In this document: positions 1-9,400 of the stretch, in pieces
Layout of the letters: every line of letters starts with the position of its first letter
How positions within the stretch are numbered: the first letter of the stretch is position 1
Source of the DNA: Chrysochromulina tobinii
Taxonomy: Eukaryota > Haptophyta > Prymnesiales > Chrysochromulinaceae
DNA length: 53,933 bases
Assembly: GCA_001275005.1 (NCBI GenBank)
Contig: JWZX01003251.1
Span: 1-53,933, forward strand
Reading direction: 5' to 3'
Made by a program: the position numbers and the translations under genes
Notes under the pieces: generated by a model
What the model was told of the DNA's origin: nothing
Database searches by the model: none
The model's input: the letters and a program-made list of their open reading frames with translations, nothing else

Positions 1-335
1 GGCTGCGGCGGTGGCCGCGGTGGCGCGGGCGGCGACGGTGGCAGGGCCGGTGGCGAGGGCGGCGAGGGCGGCGCGTGCGGATGCGCGACGAGGGAGACGA
101 TGAGCTGGGGCGCGTCGCCCGTGGTGGAGAGGAGCCGTCGTACCGCGACAAGTTCAAGGAGAAGTCCCAACAGAAGGCGAGCAAGCTCGAGAAGTCATAT
201 CGCAAGGGCGAGGGCGGCGAGGCCGACGGAGCGGCCGGAGCGGCGGCCGCCGACGCTGACAAGGCATCGCTCTTCAGGACCTTTTCGGATACGCTCCTGA
301 CCACCTTCACGCCCGGCAAGGGGTCCAAGGATTAA
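1..335 (+). CDS. C-terminal part of an unrecognised Lys/Glu-rich protein (5' partial)
   Basis: The frame is open from the left edge of the window to the TAA at 333-335. The last 80 or so residues are charged and helix-like, with a run of Lys, Glu and Gln around SYRDKFKEKSQQKASK, an Ala-rich stretch, and the end LFRTFSDTLLTTFTPGKGSKD read in two parts (LFRTFSDTLL, then TTFTPGKGSKD). Codon choice there (AAG, GAG, CTC, TCC) looks like the coding genes further along. The first 75 bases would encode an Arg/Trp/Gly-rich stretch that may not be exon. I recognise no family. It could also be the last exon of a gene that lies mostly to the left. Confidence 0.35.
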   Translation, partial: LRRWPRWRGRRRWQGRWRGRRGRRVRMRDEGDDELGRVARGGEEPSYRDKFKEKSQQKASKLEKSYRKGEGGEADGAAGAAAADADKASLFRTFSDTLLTTFTPGKGSKD

Positions 336-1304
336 AGGATGGCGACGGGCCTGAGCATGATGAGTTGATGACGCTGCCTAAGCATGCGCCGTGGTGTGCA
401 AGAGGGAGCTAGGGGGGGGAGACACGCAGGCAATCAGGGGCCATCAGAGGCACTCACCGAGGCCGCCTCGAAGCTGGCAACAGAGCTGTGATGTGGGGGA
501 GGGCGAGGGGAGGTCAAGAATGGGGATGATGTGCTGTGGGAAGAGAGTTGCTTGGCCGCCGTGTGGTTCTCGGTCGCCCACAAAACACTGCAAACTCGAA
601 AGGCGCAGGACCCGCGAGGTACACGCGCGACGGCGCTGGATAACGTAGCTTCCTCGTATTTCGCTGTACTCGACTCCGGTATGCTCCCACCGGCTGGGGC
701 TCCTTCTGCCACGATCGATCCCGCGGGCCGTCCTGCGGACCACGGTCCCATGGAGAAAGCCGCATCACTCACAAGAAGCGTCGCGGCGGGCGAGGGCCTC
801 CGTGGCCATGTCCTGGGGCAGCCAACTGTCTTCCACAAAAACGAAAGGGCGTGGGGGTGCAGTAACTCACTACTCAGCAGTAAAGCGGTAGAATCGGAAG
901 TGAGCGCGCTTTCGGCCGTACCCGTAGCCGACCTAAGCCGACCAGCGACCACGCACCATGTGCCACGCGCACGGTCGTTCCGTGGTCCAGTTCGCCATGC
1001 TCCGGTCCGATCGGTCGCACCGTTGTCTCGTACACGTTGTCTCGTGCGGCCCAGCGACACGGGCACTATATTCGTGGTCACTCAGACTCCGACTCTCACC
1101 GACACGCCGCGCGCCGCCCGCGCAGGGTCCGCTCATGGGTCCGCTACCCACTCGGTAGCCTCACATTCTTGCCCGGTTTATAATAAGAGTTGCGCTCACT
1201 CGCGCCTGGACCCGGAGGCGAGGAGCCTGCCTGAGGCTGAGCCCCGCCCGCTGCCGCCGCGCCAGCCGCGCCCTCAGATGGAGCTAGATCGCCTTAAGAT
1301 CGCC
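336..1304. other. Stretch without a confident gene
   Basis: Several overlapping open frames on both strands run through this stretch, but none has recognisable protein features, so I call no gene. On the minus strand, 457 down to 409 looks like a short intron (see its own entry). A TATA-like TTTATAATAAG lies near 1176-1187. Just before the 3' end of the next gene, 1278-1335 carries a partial duplication of its C-terminal coding end: GGAGCTAGATCGCC occurs twice. Confidence 0.4.
409..457 (-). other. Candidate 49-nt minus-strand intron
   Basis: On the minus strand there is a consensus donor GTGAGT at 457, then GTGAGTGCCTCTGATGGCC and CCTGATTGCC, then a C-rich tract and the acceptor CTAG at 412-409. 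The words TGAGTGCC, TGATGGCC and TGATTGCC are the same ones that fill well-supported introns elsewhere in this window, in coding-strand orientation. A polypyrimidine tract and CACAG about 28 bases upstream of the donor could mark a small preceding exon. No protein family supports the host gene. Confidence 0.35.
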
Positions 1305-1680
1305 TCAGTCGTCGTCGGTGGAGCTAGATCGCCTCAGAGGGAGCTCCTGCTTGAACGCAGCGGCGTTGCGCGCGGGGGGCGTGGCTCCTCCGCGAGTGCG
1401 CCCAGAGCCAAAGCTGACGCCGCTCGCGCGCGTTGGCGCAGGTGGCGTCGTCGCGGGTGGCGTCGTCCCGAGCACGGCGCCCGCGAGCCGCAGCCAAAGG
1501 CGCAGCCAAGCGTTGGGCGCCGTCCCGGGCGCCGTCCCGGATGGTGCGAGGCCGACACCGGGTGTCCCCCCCCTGGATGGTGCTCCCCCCCCGGATGGTG
1601 CGAGGCCGACACCGGGTGTCGAGGCGAGGCGGCGTGTGGGCGGTGACGGTGGCGGCGGTGACGGCCACTGCTGCCGCTGC

Positions 1681-1719
<39 letters not shown>

Positions 1720-1732
1720 TTCCGCTGCTGCC

Positions 1733-1766
<34 letters not shown>

Positions 1767-3584
1767 CTGCTGCTGCTGCTCCCCCCGCAACCGCTGCTGC
1801 TGCTCCCACCGGCGATCTAGCTCCAGCTGCTGCTGCGGCGTCTGCGACGGCGGCGGCGGCGGCGGCGGCGGCGATGGCGACGGCGGCGATGGCGACGGCG
1901 GCGGCGGAGAGGAGAGCGGTGCCGTCCCACGTCGCCGCCCCGATCCGAAATTGACGCCGCTCGTACGTGACGGCAGCGTCGTCGGCGTCGTCGGCGGCCT
2001 CTGCCACTGCCCCGTCTGCGGCCGCCCCTGCGCACGCGGCGGTGGCACGGGCGGTGGCAAGGGCGGCGAGGGTGGTATGCGGGTCGGTAAGCGGGTCACC
2101 CATCGACCTAACTCGGATTGCTGAAGGCACTGCTGACGAAAGGCTGCGGCCCTTTCCTCCTCCCTCGCCGCCCACTCACTCGCCCACGCACTCAGGCCCC
2201 GGAGCAGGTCGGCGCTCCGCGCGACCGCCGAGGCAAAGCTCTCGACGAATGACTCGACGAGGCTAGTCGCCGCCGAGGGGCCGAGGAATTGGCCGAGGAT
2301 CGTGACGAGACGCGGCGCCGTGTCGAGCGTCCGTTGCACGAGGTCGTCGAGGGCGCGGGAGATCGGCGCGGCGAGCACGTACGCGAAGAGGTACATCGCG
2401 GCGCCCAGCACGCTCACGACGAAGCCGATCCCCGCGAGCTTCTCGGCGCTCACCAGCAGCGCGGCCGTGCTCACACGCAGAGCCGCGCCGAGGCTGGCGC
2501 AAGTGGCGGCGGCTGCCGAGACCGCCGCCGCCGCTGCGACAGCCGCTGAGCTGGCGGCTGTGCCGGCCGTACCGGCGGCACCCTGCGCTGCAGCCTGTGC
2601 GGCGGTTGTGGCGCCCGATACGGCGCCCGCGACGGCACCCGCGACGGCGCCAGCGGCGCTCGCAGCACCCTCGGACGTTTTCACAGCACCCTCGATCGTC
2701 TTCACGGCTCCGACTTGCATGAGCAGCGCGACGAGCTGTGAAAGCTTGCCGAGAGTGACGAGCGCGCCGGCGGCGGCAGTGGCGGCGGCGAGCCCGAGCG
2801 CGCCCGCCTTGGCACGCGCGCCCGCCACGGCGATCACCGAGCCGCTCGCCAGTGCGCTCGCCAAGATGCTTGTCTGCGCCGCCACCATTGGCCCGAGCGG
2901 TCGCACCGTCGACCAGATCCGAAGCAGCACGGCGCTCAGCACGGCGCCGACGAGCGCGGCGGCGCTGGCGAGGGCGCTGGACAGGGTACCGAATACGCTC
3001 GCCACGGCGCCAGCCGCCTGCCACGCCTCAAAGGCAGATGCACGCGAGAGCACCGCCAGATGAACTCCGAGCGCCGCCAGCAGCTGCCATGTACTGGCCG
3101 CTGCGCCGGAGAGCGCGGCGACGAGCTGCGTCGCCGCGATCGAGGAGCCATCGACGAGCACCCGCGCGTTGAGCACGGCGGCGCTCGCGGCCACCACACC
3201 GAGCGCATGCACGCTGCTCACGAGTGCATTCACTTGGGTCGGCAGCATCACGAGCGCCGCGCTGATGGCAGGAGGAAGGAGCACGAGGGATTTGCCGAAG
3301 GCGGCAGTTGCGGGGACCGCAGCGAGTCCGAGGCGGCCGAGCGCCGAGCCGATGACTGCACCAGTAGCTGGCACGAGCGGAGTCAATACGACGATGAGAC
3401 CGGCACGGCTCATCCAGCTGATCTCACCGTCGTCGTCGCCGTACTTGCTGCTTCCCGCGAGGGCAATCGGCCCGACGCAGTTTGTGCGTGGCGCGAATAC
3501 GTGGGCGGCAGATGCAGCGGGAGCGGCGACGAGCGCCGCGCCGGTGACTCTTGCGTTCGCCAATGCAATGTGCATTGTGATCAT
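1305..3584 (-). CDS. Secreted or membrane Ala-rich protein with Gln- and Pro-rich C-terminal tail
   Basis: From the ATG at 3584 the frame gives 759 residues; a second ATG lies three codons on. The N-terminus (MITMHIALANARVTGAALV...) resembles a signal peptide. About 400 residues of hydrophobic, Ala/Val/Leu-rich segments follow, with several possible membrane spans and small-residue repeats such as GAVAGAVAGAVSG. The last third is low complexity: poly-Pro/Ser, a Gln/Arg/Trp tract encoded by CTG/CAG repeats, two copies of TPGVGLAPSG, and two copies of a motif SGV(N/S)FGSGR(R/T)RG. I know no family for it. It is transcribed away from the small gene at 3711, with only 126 bases between the two starts. 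The tail may be poorly conserved, and the product may be a cell-surface or scale-associated protein; that is a guess. Confidence 0.55.
1668..1804. repeat. CTG/CAG trinucleotide tract
   Basis: A nearly uninterrupted (CTG)n tract, broken by a few CCG, CCA and TCC units. Read on the minus strand it encodes the Gln-rich stretch of the 1305-3584 protein. Pure runs reach about eleven units. Confidence 0.9.
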
Positions 3585-3710
3585 GCGCTTCAAGTATCGA
3601 AAAGAGTTTCGTCAGAAGGTGTTAAAAGTCGCTCTCGCACTTGTGTTCGTAGATACAAAGTGTGCCTTTGCACGTGTAGAATCCGAGCACGCATCTCCGC
3701 GCATTCGTTG
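3585..3710. promoter_or_regulatory. Divergent (bidirectional) promoter region
   Basis: These 126 bases separate the start codons of two genes transcribed in opposite directions, so they must hold both 5' UTRs and core promoters. The stretch is less GC-rich than the flanking coding DNA. No TATA box or initiator stands out. Confidence 0.5.
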
Positions 3711-4166
3711 ATGGCGATGAGCTCTGTGCGCATGCTGGCAATCGCAATGCTGCCGTTCTGCACCGCGCTCGTGCTCAGCCCGCCCGCTGCTGTGGCGCGC
3801 GGCCATGCAAGGCAGACCTCACTCCAGATGTTGACTGGGCGCGAAGTCGTACAGTCATTCGTGGCTGCCACCGAGAAAGGTGATGCGGTGGCTGCCGCCA
3901 AGCTTTGCACAGAGGATTTCCTCTACAAGACACACAGCGCGACCACCGAGAGCCTCGCAGCCGCGCAAGATAGATTGAAGACCAAGGTTCCTGTTCCATC
4001 GAAGGTGACCTCAGAGCTGCATGAGGAGAATGATGGCACCTTCGTGCGCGAGATTGTCGTGAAGCCCGTACCGTTCATCACAGTGGCGGTCCGTCAGGAA
4101 TTTGAGGTCGAGTGTCCCGTAGTTGATGAGTGCCAATTGAGTCGCGCGGAGTTCATCAAGCAGTGA
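3711..4166 (+). CDS. Small secreted or plastid-targeted protein, NTF2/SnoaL-like candidate
   Basis: A 151-residue protein. The N-terminus has a clear signal-type hydrophobic core (SVRMLAIAMLPFCTALVLS) followed by a basic, Ala-rich stretch, which could be a plain signal peptide or a bipartite plastid-targeting leader. The mature part begins near LTGREVVQSFVAATEKGD, which looks like the first helix of the NTF2/SnoaL fold (a small alpha+beta cone), followed by KLCTEDFLY and strands ending in FITVAVRQEFEVE. The fold call rests on pattern only. The frame stays open well upstream of this ATG, but that part is antisense to the previous gene and looks non-coding. Confidence 0.6.
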   Translation: MAMSSVRMLAIAMLPFCTALVLSPPAAVARGHARQTSLQMLTGREVVQSFVAATEKGDAVAAAKLCTEDFLYKTHSATTESLAAAQDRLKTKVPVPSKVTSELHEENDGTFVREIVVKPVPFITVAVRQEFEVECPVVDECQLSRAEFIKQ

Positions 4167-4435
4167 CCCGTGCACGTCGTGGACCGAACATGGATCCGGG
4201 TTCCGGGACCAGTGTTTGCACAACAAGAGATTCGACCCGATGTGGTAGACAGCATGTGAGAGAACGATGACACGGAGTCATATGTATGTGCGTGATCATC
4301 AAGTTTTTGTTTCAACGAAACCCTTTTGCGTGAAAACGCTGTTCAGGTTGGTAAAATGGAAGCAGCGGCCCTCCGTCGGAGGAGCAGCGCAAGCGGCACG
4401 TGCTCGTGAAGAAGAAGAAGAAGATTGGCGACGTC

Positions 4436-6152
4436 ATGCGCGAGGACTGCCTGCCCGAGCTCGTCGCAGCTCAGACCGAGATGTGCCAGATGCGTGACGA
4501 GCTTGAGGCGTATCGAAGAGGCGACCCCACCTCGAGACGCGCCGAGGCGGCTGAGAGGGAGCTGCGTGATCTCCGGGCACAGCTCGCGGCGGAGATCGCG
4601 AGCTCGGCGGAGCACTTCGAGGCGAGATCGAAGCTCAGCGACGAGATCGCCGAGCTCAGACTCCAGCTCGAAGCCGAGAAGAAGCGCTCGGCGTCGCTGC
4701 CCTCGCCTGGCGCGAGTCCAGAGGAGGAGAGCGTCAAGCAGCTCAAGAAGAGCTTGAACGAGGCGAAGGAGGAGCTCGAAGCGGCGCATCGGGCGATTCG
4801 GGCCAAGGAGGTGATTGCCTCTGAGTGCCTGCCTGAGTGCCTCGCTGAGTGCATCCCTAATTGATTTCAGGAGAGCTCGGCTCAGAAGGAAGCGGGCGTC
4901 TCATGATTGCCACGGATTGCCATTGATTGCCACTGATTGCCACTGATGAGCGCTGATTGAGCAGGAGAGCTTGGCCCAGAAGAAGGAGGGCAGCCTCCAA
5001 GCGGCCAAGGAGCATGCCGAGCTCGTCGCCCAGCACGCTGCCCTCGTGACAAAGGGCGACGAGCTCATGCGGACCGTCCGGCTGCAACGGCTCGCCGCCA
5101 AGGCTCTCGGCATGCTGTACGTCCAACGGCTGAGCTCCCTCAAGAGGCAGCTGCGGAGGATGACCGAGCGCTCGCAGGCCGTTGAGGAGATGCTCGAGGG
5201 GGCGCCCGTCGAGCGCGCGCGCCTGGTCGACGAGAATGCCAAATTGAAGCGTGACGCGGCCAGCGCCCTCGCGGCGGTTGAGCCGCTACGAAAGTCGCTC
5301 ACGCATGCAAACTCCGAGATTCGTCAGCAGGCGATGCGTCTTCAGCAGCTCCACTCAACGGCGGAGCGGCTCGAGAGCACCCGGCGTGTCAACGCTGAGC
5401 TGCGGACTACGAATGAGGAATTGCTCGAGCACGTCAGATTCCTCACGAGATCGCTCTCAGAATCGCAATCTCGCGCGGACGTGATCAAGGTCCAGCTGCT
5501 CGATGTGCAGGGCAACCACGCACGTGTCCTCGCGCGGCGGGATACGGAGCGACGGGCCCTCGAGATCCAGGTGCGCTAATGACGCCTGATGACGCCTGAT
5601 GACGCCTGATGACGCCTGATGACGCCTGATGACGCCTGATGACGCCTGATGATCCAGGTGCGCTGATGGCCTCTAAGGATCTCGGATGGCCTTGGATGGC
5701 CTCGGATGGCCTCTGATCGTCCGCATGCCCTCGAGATCGCATCGAGATCGCAGCTGGCCGAGGTGGTTTCGCGTGTGCGCGAGCATGAGAAGGCATTCCT
5801 CGGGGAGCAGCCCCTATGGCTCCTCAAGGAAATTAAAGACGCTGCCCGCGAGGCACGCGAGCCCCGGCGCGAGCGCTCACCTCGGGCCGATCTCCCGCCG
5901 CCGCTCCCGCCTTCGACGGCAACTGCCCAGACGCCATCACCGCGATGGGGCATCGCTCTGCCGACGGTGCACGCTGCTGCGATGCCTGTGCGCCCTGGCC
6001 CCACAAGGGAGGCAGCGGGGACCCCGCGCTCACGGCGGCAACTCGCGCGCGTCAAGCCGCCGCCTATCGCGGGATCCATGCCGCCGCGACAGGCGGAGGC
6101 GGCGAACGAGGCCGAACTCGGCCCCGTTGACGAGTTGCCCACCCAAGCATGA
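4436..6152 (+). CDS. Coiled-coil protein, three exons
   Basis: Exons 4436-4810, 4965-5570 and 5754-6152 join in phase 0 to give about 459 residues. Exons 1 and 2 are almost entirely heptad-like coiled coil rich in Glu, Leu, Ala, Lys and Arg (ELRDLRAQLAAEI, LKKSLNEAKEELEAAHRAI). Exon 3 starts with LAEVVSRVREHEKAF and becomes Pro/Arg-rich. The start is uncertain: the same frame is open upstream to about 4355 and encodes a plausible PPSEEQRKRHVLVKKKKK, so an earlier 5' exon may exist and 4436 is only the first in-frame ATG. Both introns are of the decamer-array type with duplicated exon ends. No family is recognised; centrosome, basal-body or golgin-like proteins all have this look. Confidence 0.6.
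4811..4964 (+). other. Intron 1 of the coiled-coil gene, with possible 27-nt microexon
   Basis: Donor GTGATT at 4811, acceptor GAGCAG at 4964, phase 0. The intron is filled with TGAGTGCC and TGATTGCC words. Inside it, 4871-4897 is a 22/27 match to the first 27 bases of the next exon (4965-4991). It is preceded by ATTTCAG and followed by GTCTCA, so it could be spliced in frame as ESSAQKEAG before ESLAQKKEG. Confidence 0.65.
5571..5753 (+). other. Intron 2 of the coiled-coil gene, decamer array
   Basis: Donor GTGCGC after ATCCAG at 5570; acceptor ATCGCAG at 5753; phase 0. It contains seven exact copies of GACGCCTGAT (5581-5650). The exon-end segment GATCCAGGTGCGCT (5564-5577) recurs exactly at 5651-5664, and GCCCTCGAGATC (5556-5567) recurs just before the acceptor at 5727-5738. 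Translation without splicing stops at once. Confidence 0.7.
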
Positions 6153-6545
6153 GGCCGATGACGAGTACTTCGATCTTCATAACAATTTTCTTTTTAGATT
6201 TTACTTCGTTGGGAGGAGTCAGACAGCGTAGGGGCGGGGAGAGAGAACAGTCGTATACGTTTTAGACTTTTAGTCCATGGGCAAAGAAGTCGTGCAGCAC
6301 AAACTTAACGGGTACAGTCCGTTCCCTTGAGTCCGCTCGCACTCTACATTGGGTAAATGAGCCCTACATAAAACAATGACTGCACGAAACGGCCGGCGAA
6401 AACCGTGTAAAGCCCCGCCCGGGGGCCGGCGGGATGTATAGCTAATCGGAGCGGAGATTCCAAACTTATTTAGGATTTTCCGCTGAATTTCCCGACTCCG
6501 CGCATAAACTCCGCGTCGCCCTTACGACGCCCCACCCATCCGTCA
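6153..6545. other. Intergenic stretch, promoter side of the zinc-finger gene
   Basis: No gene seen. It is AT-richer than its surroundings, especially 6178-6215 and 6345-6385, and must hold the 3' end of the coiled-coil gene and the promoter of the next gene. A GC-rich inverted-looking patch (CCCGCCCGGGGGCCGGCGGG) lies near 6414-6433. Confidence 0.4.
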
Positions 6546-7202
6546 ATGAACATCGCGGTCTCCAGCCCGCCCAGTCCGGACTCTGTGCATAGTCCATTGC
6601 CGATATTTGCCGAACACACGCTTGCCTGCGCGCACGACGGCTGCGACAAGCGCTTCTTCAGGCGAAGTGATCTCAAGAAGCACGGGGGCTTGCACACGGG
6701 CACCAAGCTATTTGCTTGCGACCACGAGGGCTGTGGCAAGAGCTTCTCGTCCTCGAGCCACCTGACGACGCACAAGCGCACGCACACCAACGACCTGCCG
6801 TACACTTGCGACCACGAGGGTTGCGCCAAGCGCTTTTCGCAAGCGAGCAACCTCCGGTCGCACATCAAGCGCACACATATGGGTGAGAGGCTATTTGCCT
6901 GCGAGTTTGAAGGCTGTGGCATGCGTTTCATGGACTCAGCCCACCATGTGGCGCACAAACGTACGCACGCGGGTGAGAAGCCATATGCATGCGACTACGA
7001 GGGCTGTGGCAAGAGCTTCTCGCAACCGAGCAATCTCAAGTCGCACCAGTGCAGGCACACTGGTGAGAGGCTGTATGCCTGCGACATCGATGGCTGCGGC
7101 AAGAACTTCAGAACGTCGAGCGACCGAGCGAACCACAGGCGCACGGACACGGACACTAAATCGTATGGCCTCGACCACGACAGGTGCGCAAAGGGCATAT
7201 AG
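6546..7202 (+). CDS. C2H2 zinc-finger protein
   Basis: 218 residues with five intact C2H2 fingers in tandem and a degenerate end. The first finger has Cys28, Cys33, His46 and His50. All fingers use Cys-X4-Cys spacing and EGCGKSF-type cores, as in TFIIIA/ZIC-type fingers, with linkers near the TGEKP consensus (TGERLY, AGEKPY). A sixth finger (CDIDGCGKNF) ends HRRTD, so its last His is replaced by Asp; a seventh repeat is only a remnant (LDHDRCAKGI). Likely a nucleic-acid-binding regulator. TFIIIA normally has nine fingers, so this is not a standard TFIIIA. The ATG is the first in frame and gives a 24-residue leader. Confidence 0.85.
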   Translation: MNIAVSSPPSPDSVHSPLPIFAEHTLACAHDGCDKRFFRRSDLKKHGGLHTGTKLFACDHEGCGKSFSSSSHLTTHKRTHTNDLPYTCDHEGCAKRFSQASNLRSHIKRTHMGERLFACEFEGCGMRFMDSAHHVAHKRTHAGEKPYACDYEGCGKSFSQPSNLKSHQCRHTGERLYACDIDGCGKNFRTSSDRANHRRTDTDTKSYGLDHDRCAKGI

Positions 7203-7989
7203 CGGCCCTGATAGCGGTATCCGCCCTGCAGGATATGGTCCCAATAATCTCGAAGGATCAAGCCGCTCGAGAGCTCCAGGAGTGGCGCCGGGTGTGCCAG
7301 GAGTGGCGCCGGGTGTGCCACAAGGCGAGCCAATAAGAGACGAGCTGAAGCTGGAGCTCCCTTGAGCTCCCTTCAGCCGTGGGACGTGAGTGCCTACCAT
7401 TCGAAGCACCCGAGATCCCCATCCCAGACGAGCTGAATCTGGAGCTCCCTTGAGTCTCGTGTTGGTCCAACCAACGAAAGGCCCGCGCTCCTGGTCCCGA
7501 CCTGTGTGCACTCTGCGTGTGCACCTGGCGGTGCACCTCAGTGCGTCAGCGTGCGCCTGCGTGGCCGACGCCCCTCCTCAACACCTGATCCTGCGTGGTG
7601 CGTGCCCAACCAGTACCAAAGGCTACCAGTACATAGATCCGTGATATGATCGGTACCGGTAGGCTACATGCTGTTGAGTCGGCCGCGGATTCGGTCGTCG
7701 CGCGGACCCGTGCGGTGCGGGTGCGTGCGTGCGTTGCGTTGGTGTGGGTTGGGTTGGTTGCGAGGTTCGTCTACCTGGTTCGTCTGTGATATCCGTGTGC
7801 CCGAGAGGTACCGTTGGTACCCGAGTGGGTAAAAGGCACCAGGGGGAGCCGGGACACACACGTGACACACGGGCGCACACGGGACACACGGGCGCACAGC
7901 ACCAATTGCACAGCACACGGATCACACAGTCGTTAAGCTTCACTTGAATTCATACATACTTGTACGAAGATTGACGAAGTTCCCGACCC
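7203..7989. other. Long intergenic region with short direct repeats
   Basis: No gene recognised. It holds a 21-nt tandem duplication (unit around CCAGGAGTGGCGCCGGGTGTG, 7275-7320). A roughly 30-nt direct repeat beginning GACGAGCTGAA occurs at about 7340 and 7429. Near 7855-7900 there is a run of CACACGGGCGCA/CACGGGA units. It should contain the 3' UTR of the zinc-finger gene and the promoter of the transporter gene. Confidence 0.5.
7275..7320. repeat. 21-nt tandem duplication
   Basis: The unit around CCAGGAGTGGCGCCGGGTGTG occurs twice in a row in the non-coding stretch downstream of the zinc-finger gene. Confidence 0.8.
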
Positions 7990-9195
7990 ATGTTTGTCAC
8001 CGACAAGGCAGCCGGAGCATCGGCGCTGTCGGGCGTGCTCAATCTGTTGAATTCGATCATCGGAGCTGGTATACTCGCGTTGCCGTTTGCATTCAAGAGC
8101 GCCGGTCTGCTGGTTGGCATAGGGTACCAAATCGTCTTCGGCTTCATGACACTGTATGGCATCGTGCTGCTGCTCGAGTCGCTGAAGTTTGCGTCCGTCC
8201 GCTCATACGAAGACTTGGCACTGTGCGCGCTGGGAAGGGCGGGATGGTACGCCTACAATTTCAGCTCCATCTTCAGCGGCTATGGCTCGTGCACTGGCTA
8301 CTTGGTGATCATCGGCGACATCCTGCCGGGGCTCCTCCAGGAGCTCGGCTATGTGCTTTCGCGCGAGTCGCTCATGTGCGCCGTCAGCGTCGTGCTCATC
8401 TTCCCTCTGTGTGCGCTGCCTGAATTCTCCGCCCTCCAGTACGCGAGTGGCCTCGCCGTCGCCATCTACGTCTGCTTCACAGTTGCCATCGTGCAACTGT
8501 ACTTCCAAGGCAACGGCGGCAGTGAGCCTCTTGACCCTCCTCCCTCGATGTTTCGAGAGGACTTTGGCGCCTTCATCTCGGTCGCGCCGCTCTCCGCGTT
8601 CGCATACCAGTGCCTGACGACCCTCTTCCCGATTTATCAGGAGCTCGCGGTGGCCACGCCCGCCCGGATGACTCTCATCTCAGCGATCGCCCTTGGGACT
8701 GCTGGAGTGATCTATTCGAGTGTGGGTGCGGCCGCGTACTTGCACTTTGGCGAGGCGACCCAAGGCGACGTGCTGTTGAACCTCGAGTCGATCGGCAGCC
8801 CAACGATGCGCATCATGCGCTTCAGCTTTGGGATCTCAATCTGCTTCACATACCCTACCATGCAGTTCGCATGCAGACGGTCGCTTGACCAGCTGCTCTT
8901 CCATTCCAAAGAAGGCAACACCCCGTACCTTCGCCTGCTCGCACTGACGGTGCTCATCGTGAGCTCGACACTATGGCTGGCGCTCTACTCCCAGAAGGTC
9001 GAGGTCGTCTTCGGGTACGCGGGCGCGATTGCCTCGACCTCGCTCCTCTTCATCCTACCACCGTCGATCGCGCTCTCGCTCCATCCGCACAAGCCGTGGT
9101 ACAACTACCTTTTCCTTCTGGCAGGGCTGGCGTGCGGCATCCTAGGCTTGCTGCAGCAGCTCGCAGAAGACGTGCAGAGTGGGGGTGAAAGCTAG
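7990..9195 (+). CDS. Amino-acid transporter, AAAP/SLC38-AVT family
   Basis: 401 residues with about eleven hydrophobic segments, the usual size and topology of the amino acid/auxin permease family. The signature start LNLLNSIIGAGILALPFAF (residues about 17-35) is the conserved first membrane helix, in which the GAG motif unwinds to bind substrate. A short soluble N-terminus precedes it. Members of this family (SLC38 in animals, AVT in fungi and plants) move neutral amino acids across the plasma or vacuolar membrane with protons or sodium. The sequence alone does not fix substrate or membrane. It converges with the next gene. Confidence 0.88.
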   Translation: MFVTDKAAGASALSGVLNLLNSIIGAGILALPFAFKSAGLLVGIGYQIVFGFMTLYGIVLLLESLKFASVRSYEDLALCALGRAGWYAYNFSSIFSGYGSCTGYLVIIGDILPGLLQELGYVLSRESLMCAVSVVLIFPLCALPEFSALQYASGLAVAIYVCFTVAIVQLYFQGNGGSEPLDPPPSMFREDFGAFISVAPLSAFAYQCLTTLFPIYQELAVATPARMTLISAIALGTAGVIYSSVGAAAYLHFGEATQGDVLLNLESIGSPTMRIMRFSFGISICFTYPTMQFACRRSLDQLLFHSKEGNTPYLRLLALTVLIVSSTLWLALYSQKVEVVFGYAGAIASTSLLFILPPSIALSLHPHKPWYNYLFLLAGLACGILGLLQQLAEDVQSGGES

Positions 9196-9400
9196 GTGGA
9201 AGTTAGGGGTAGTGCTAGAACGCAAAGCGCCGACGTGGGCACATTTATGCACACACATCAAGGATGATCGCCCTCGTCGCTTTCGCCCTCGCCCTCCGAG
9301 CTCCTCCCTCACGTCGCGAGCCCCGAGGCGCGAGGGGCCACTCTCGTCGGTACCAGTTTTCAGCATTAATGCACTCCACATGTCACCACCAGTGCGCGCG

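Noticed and set aside
531-1646. Plus-strand frame of 371 codons at the left end
   Set aside because: Low-complexity Arg/Pro/Ala composition with no domain, and it overlaps the minus-strand gene end.
5581-5650. Repeat array resembling a CRISPR or satellite
   Set aside because: Units are only 10 nt, have no spacers, and lie between splice sites of a eukaryotic gene. The same holds for the arrays at 12540-12756 and 13016-13211.
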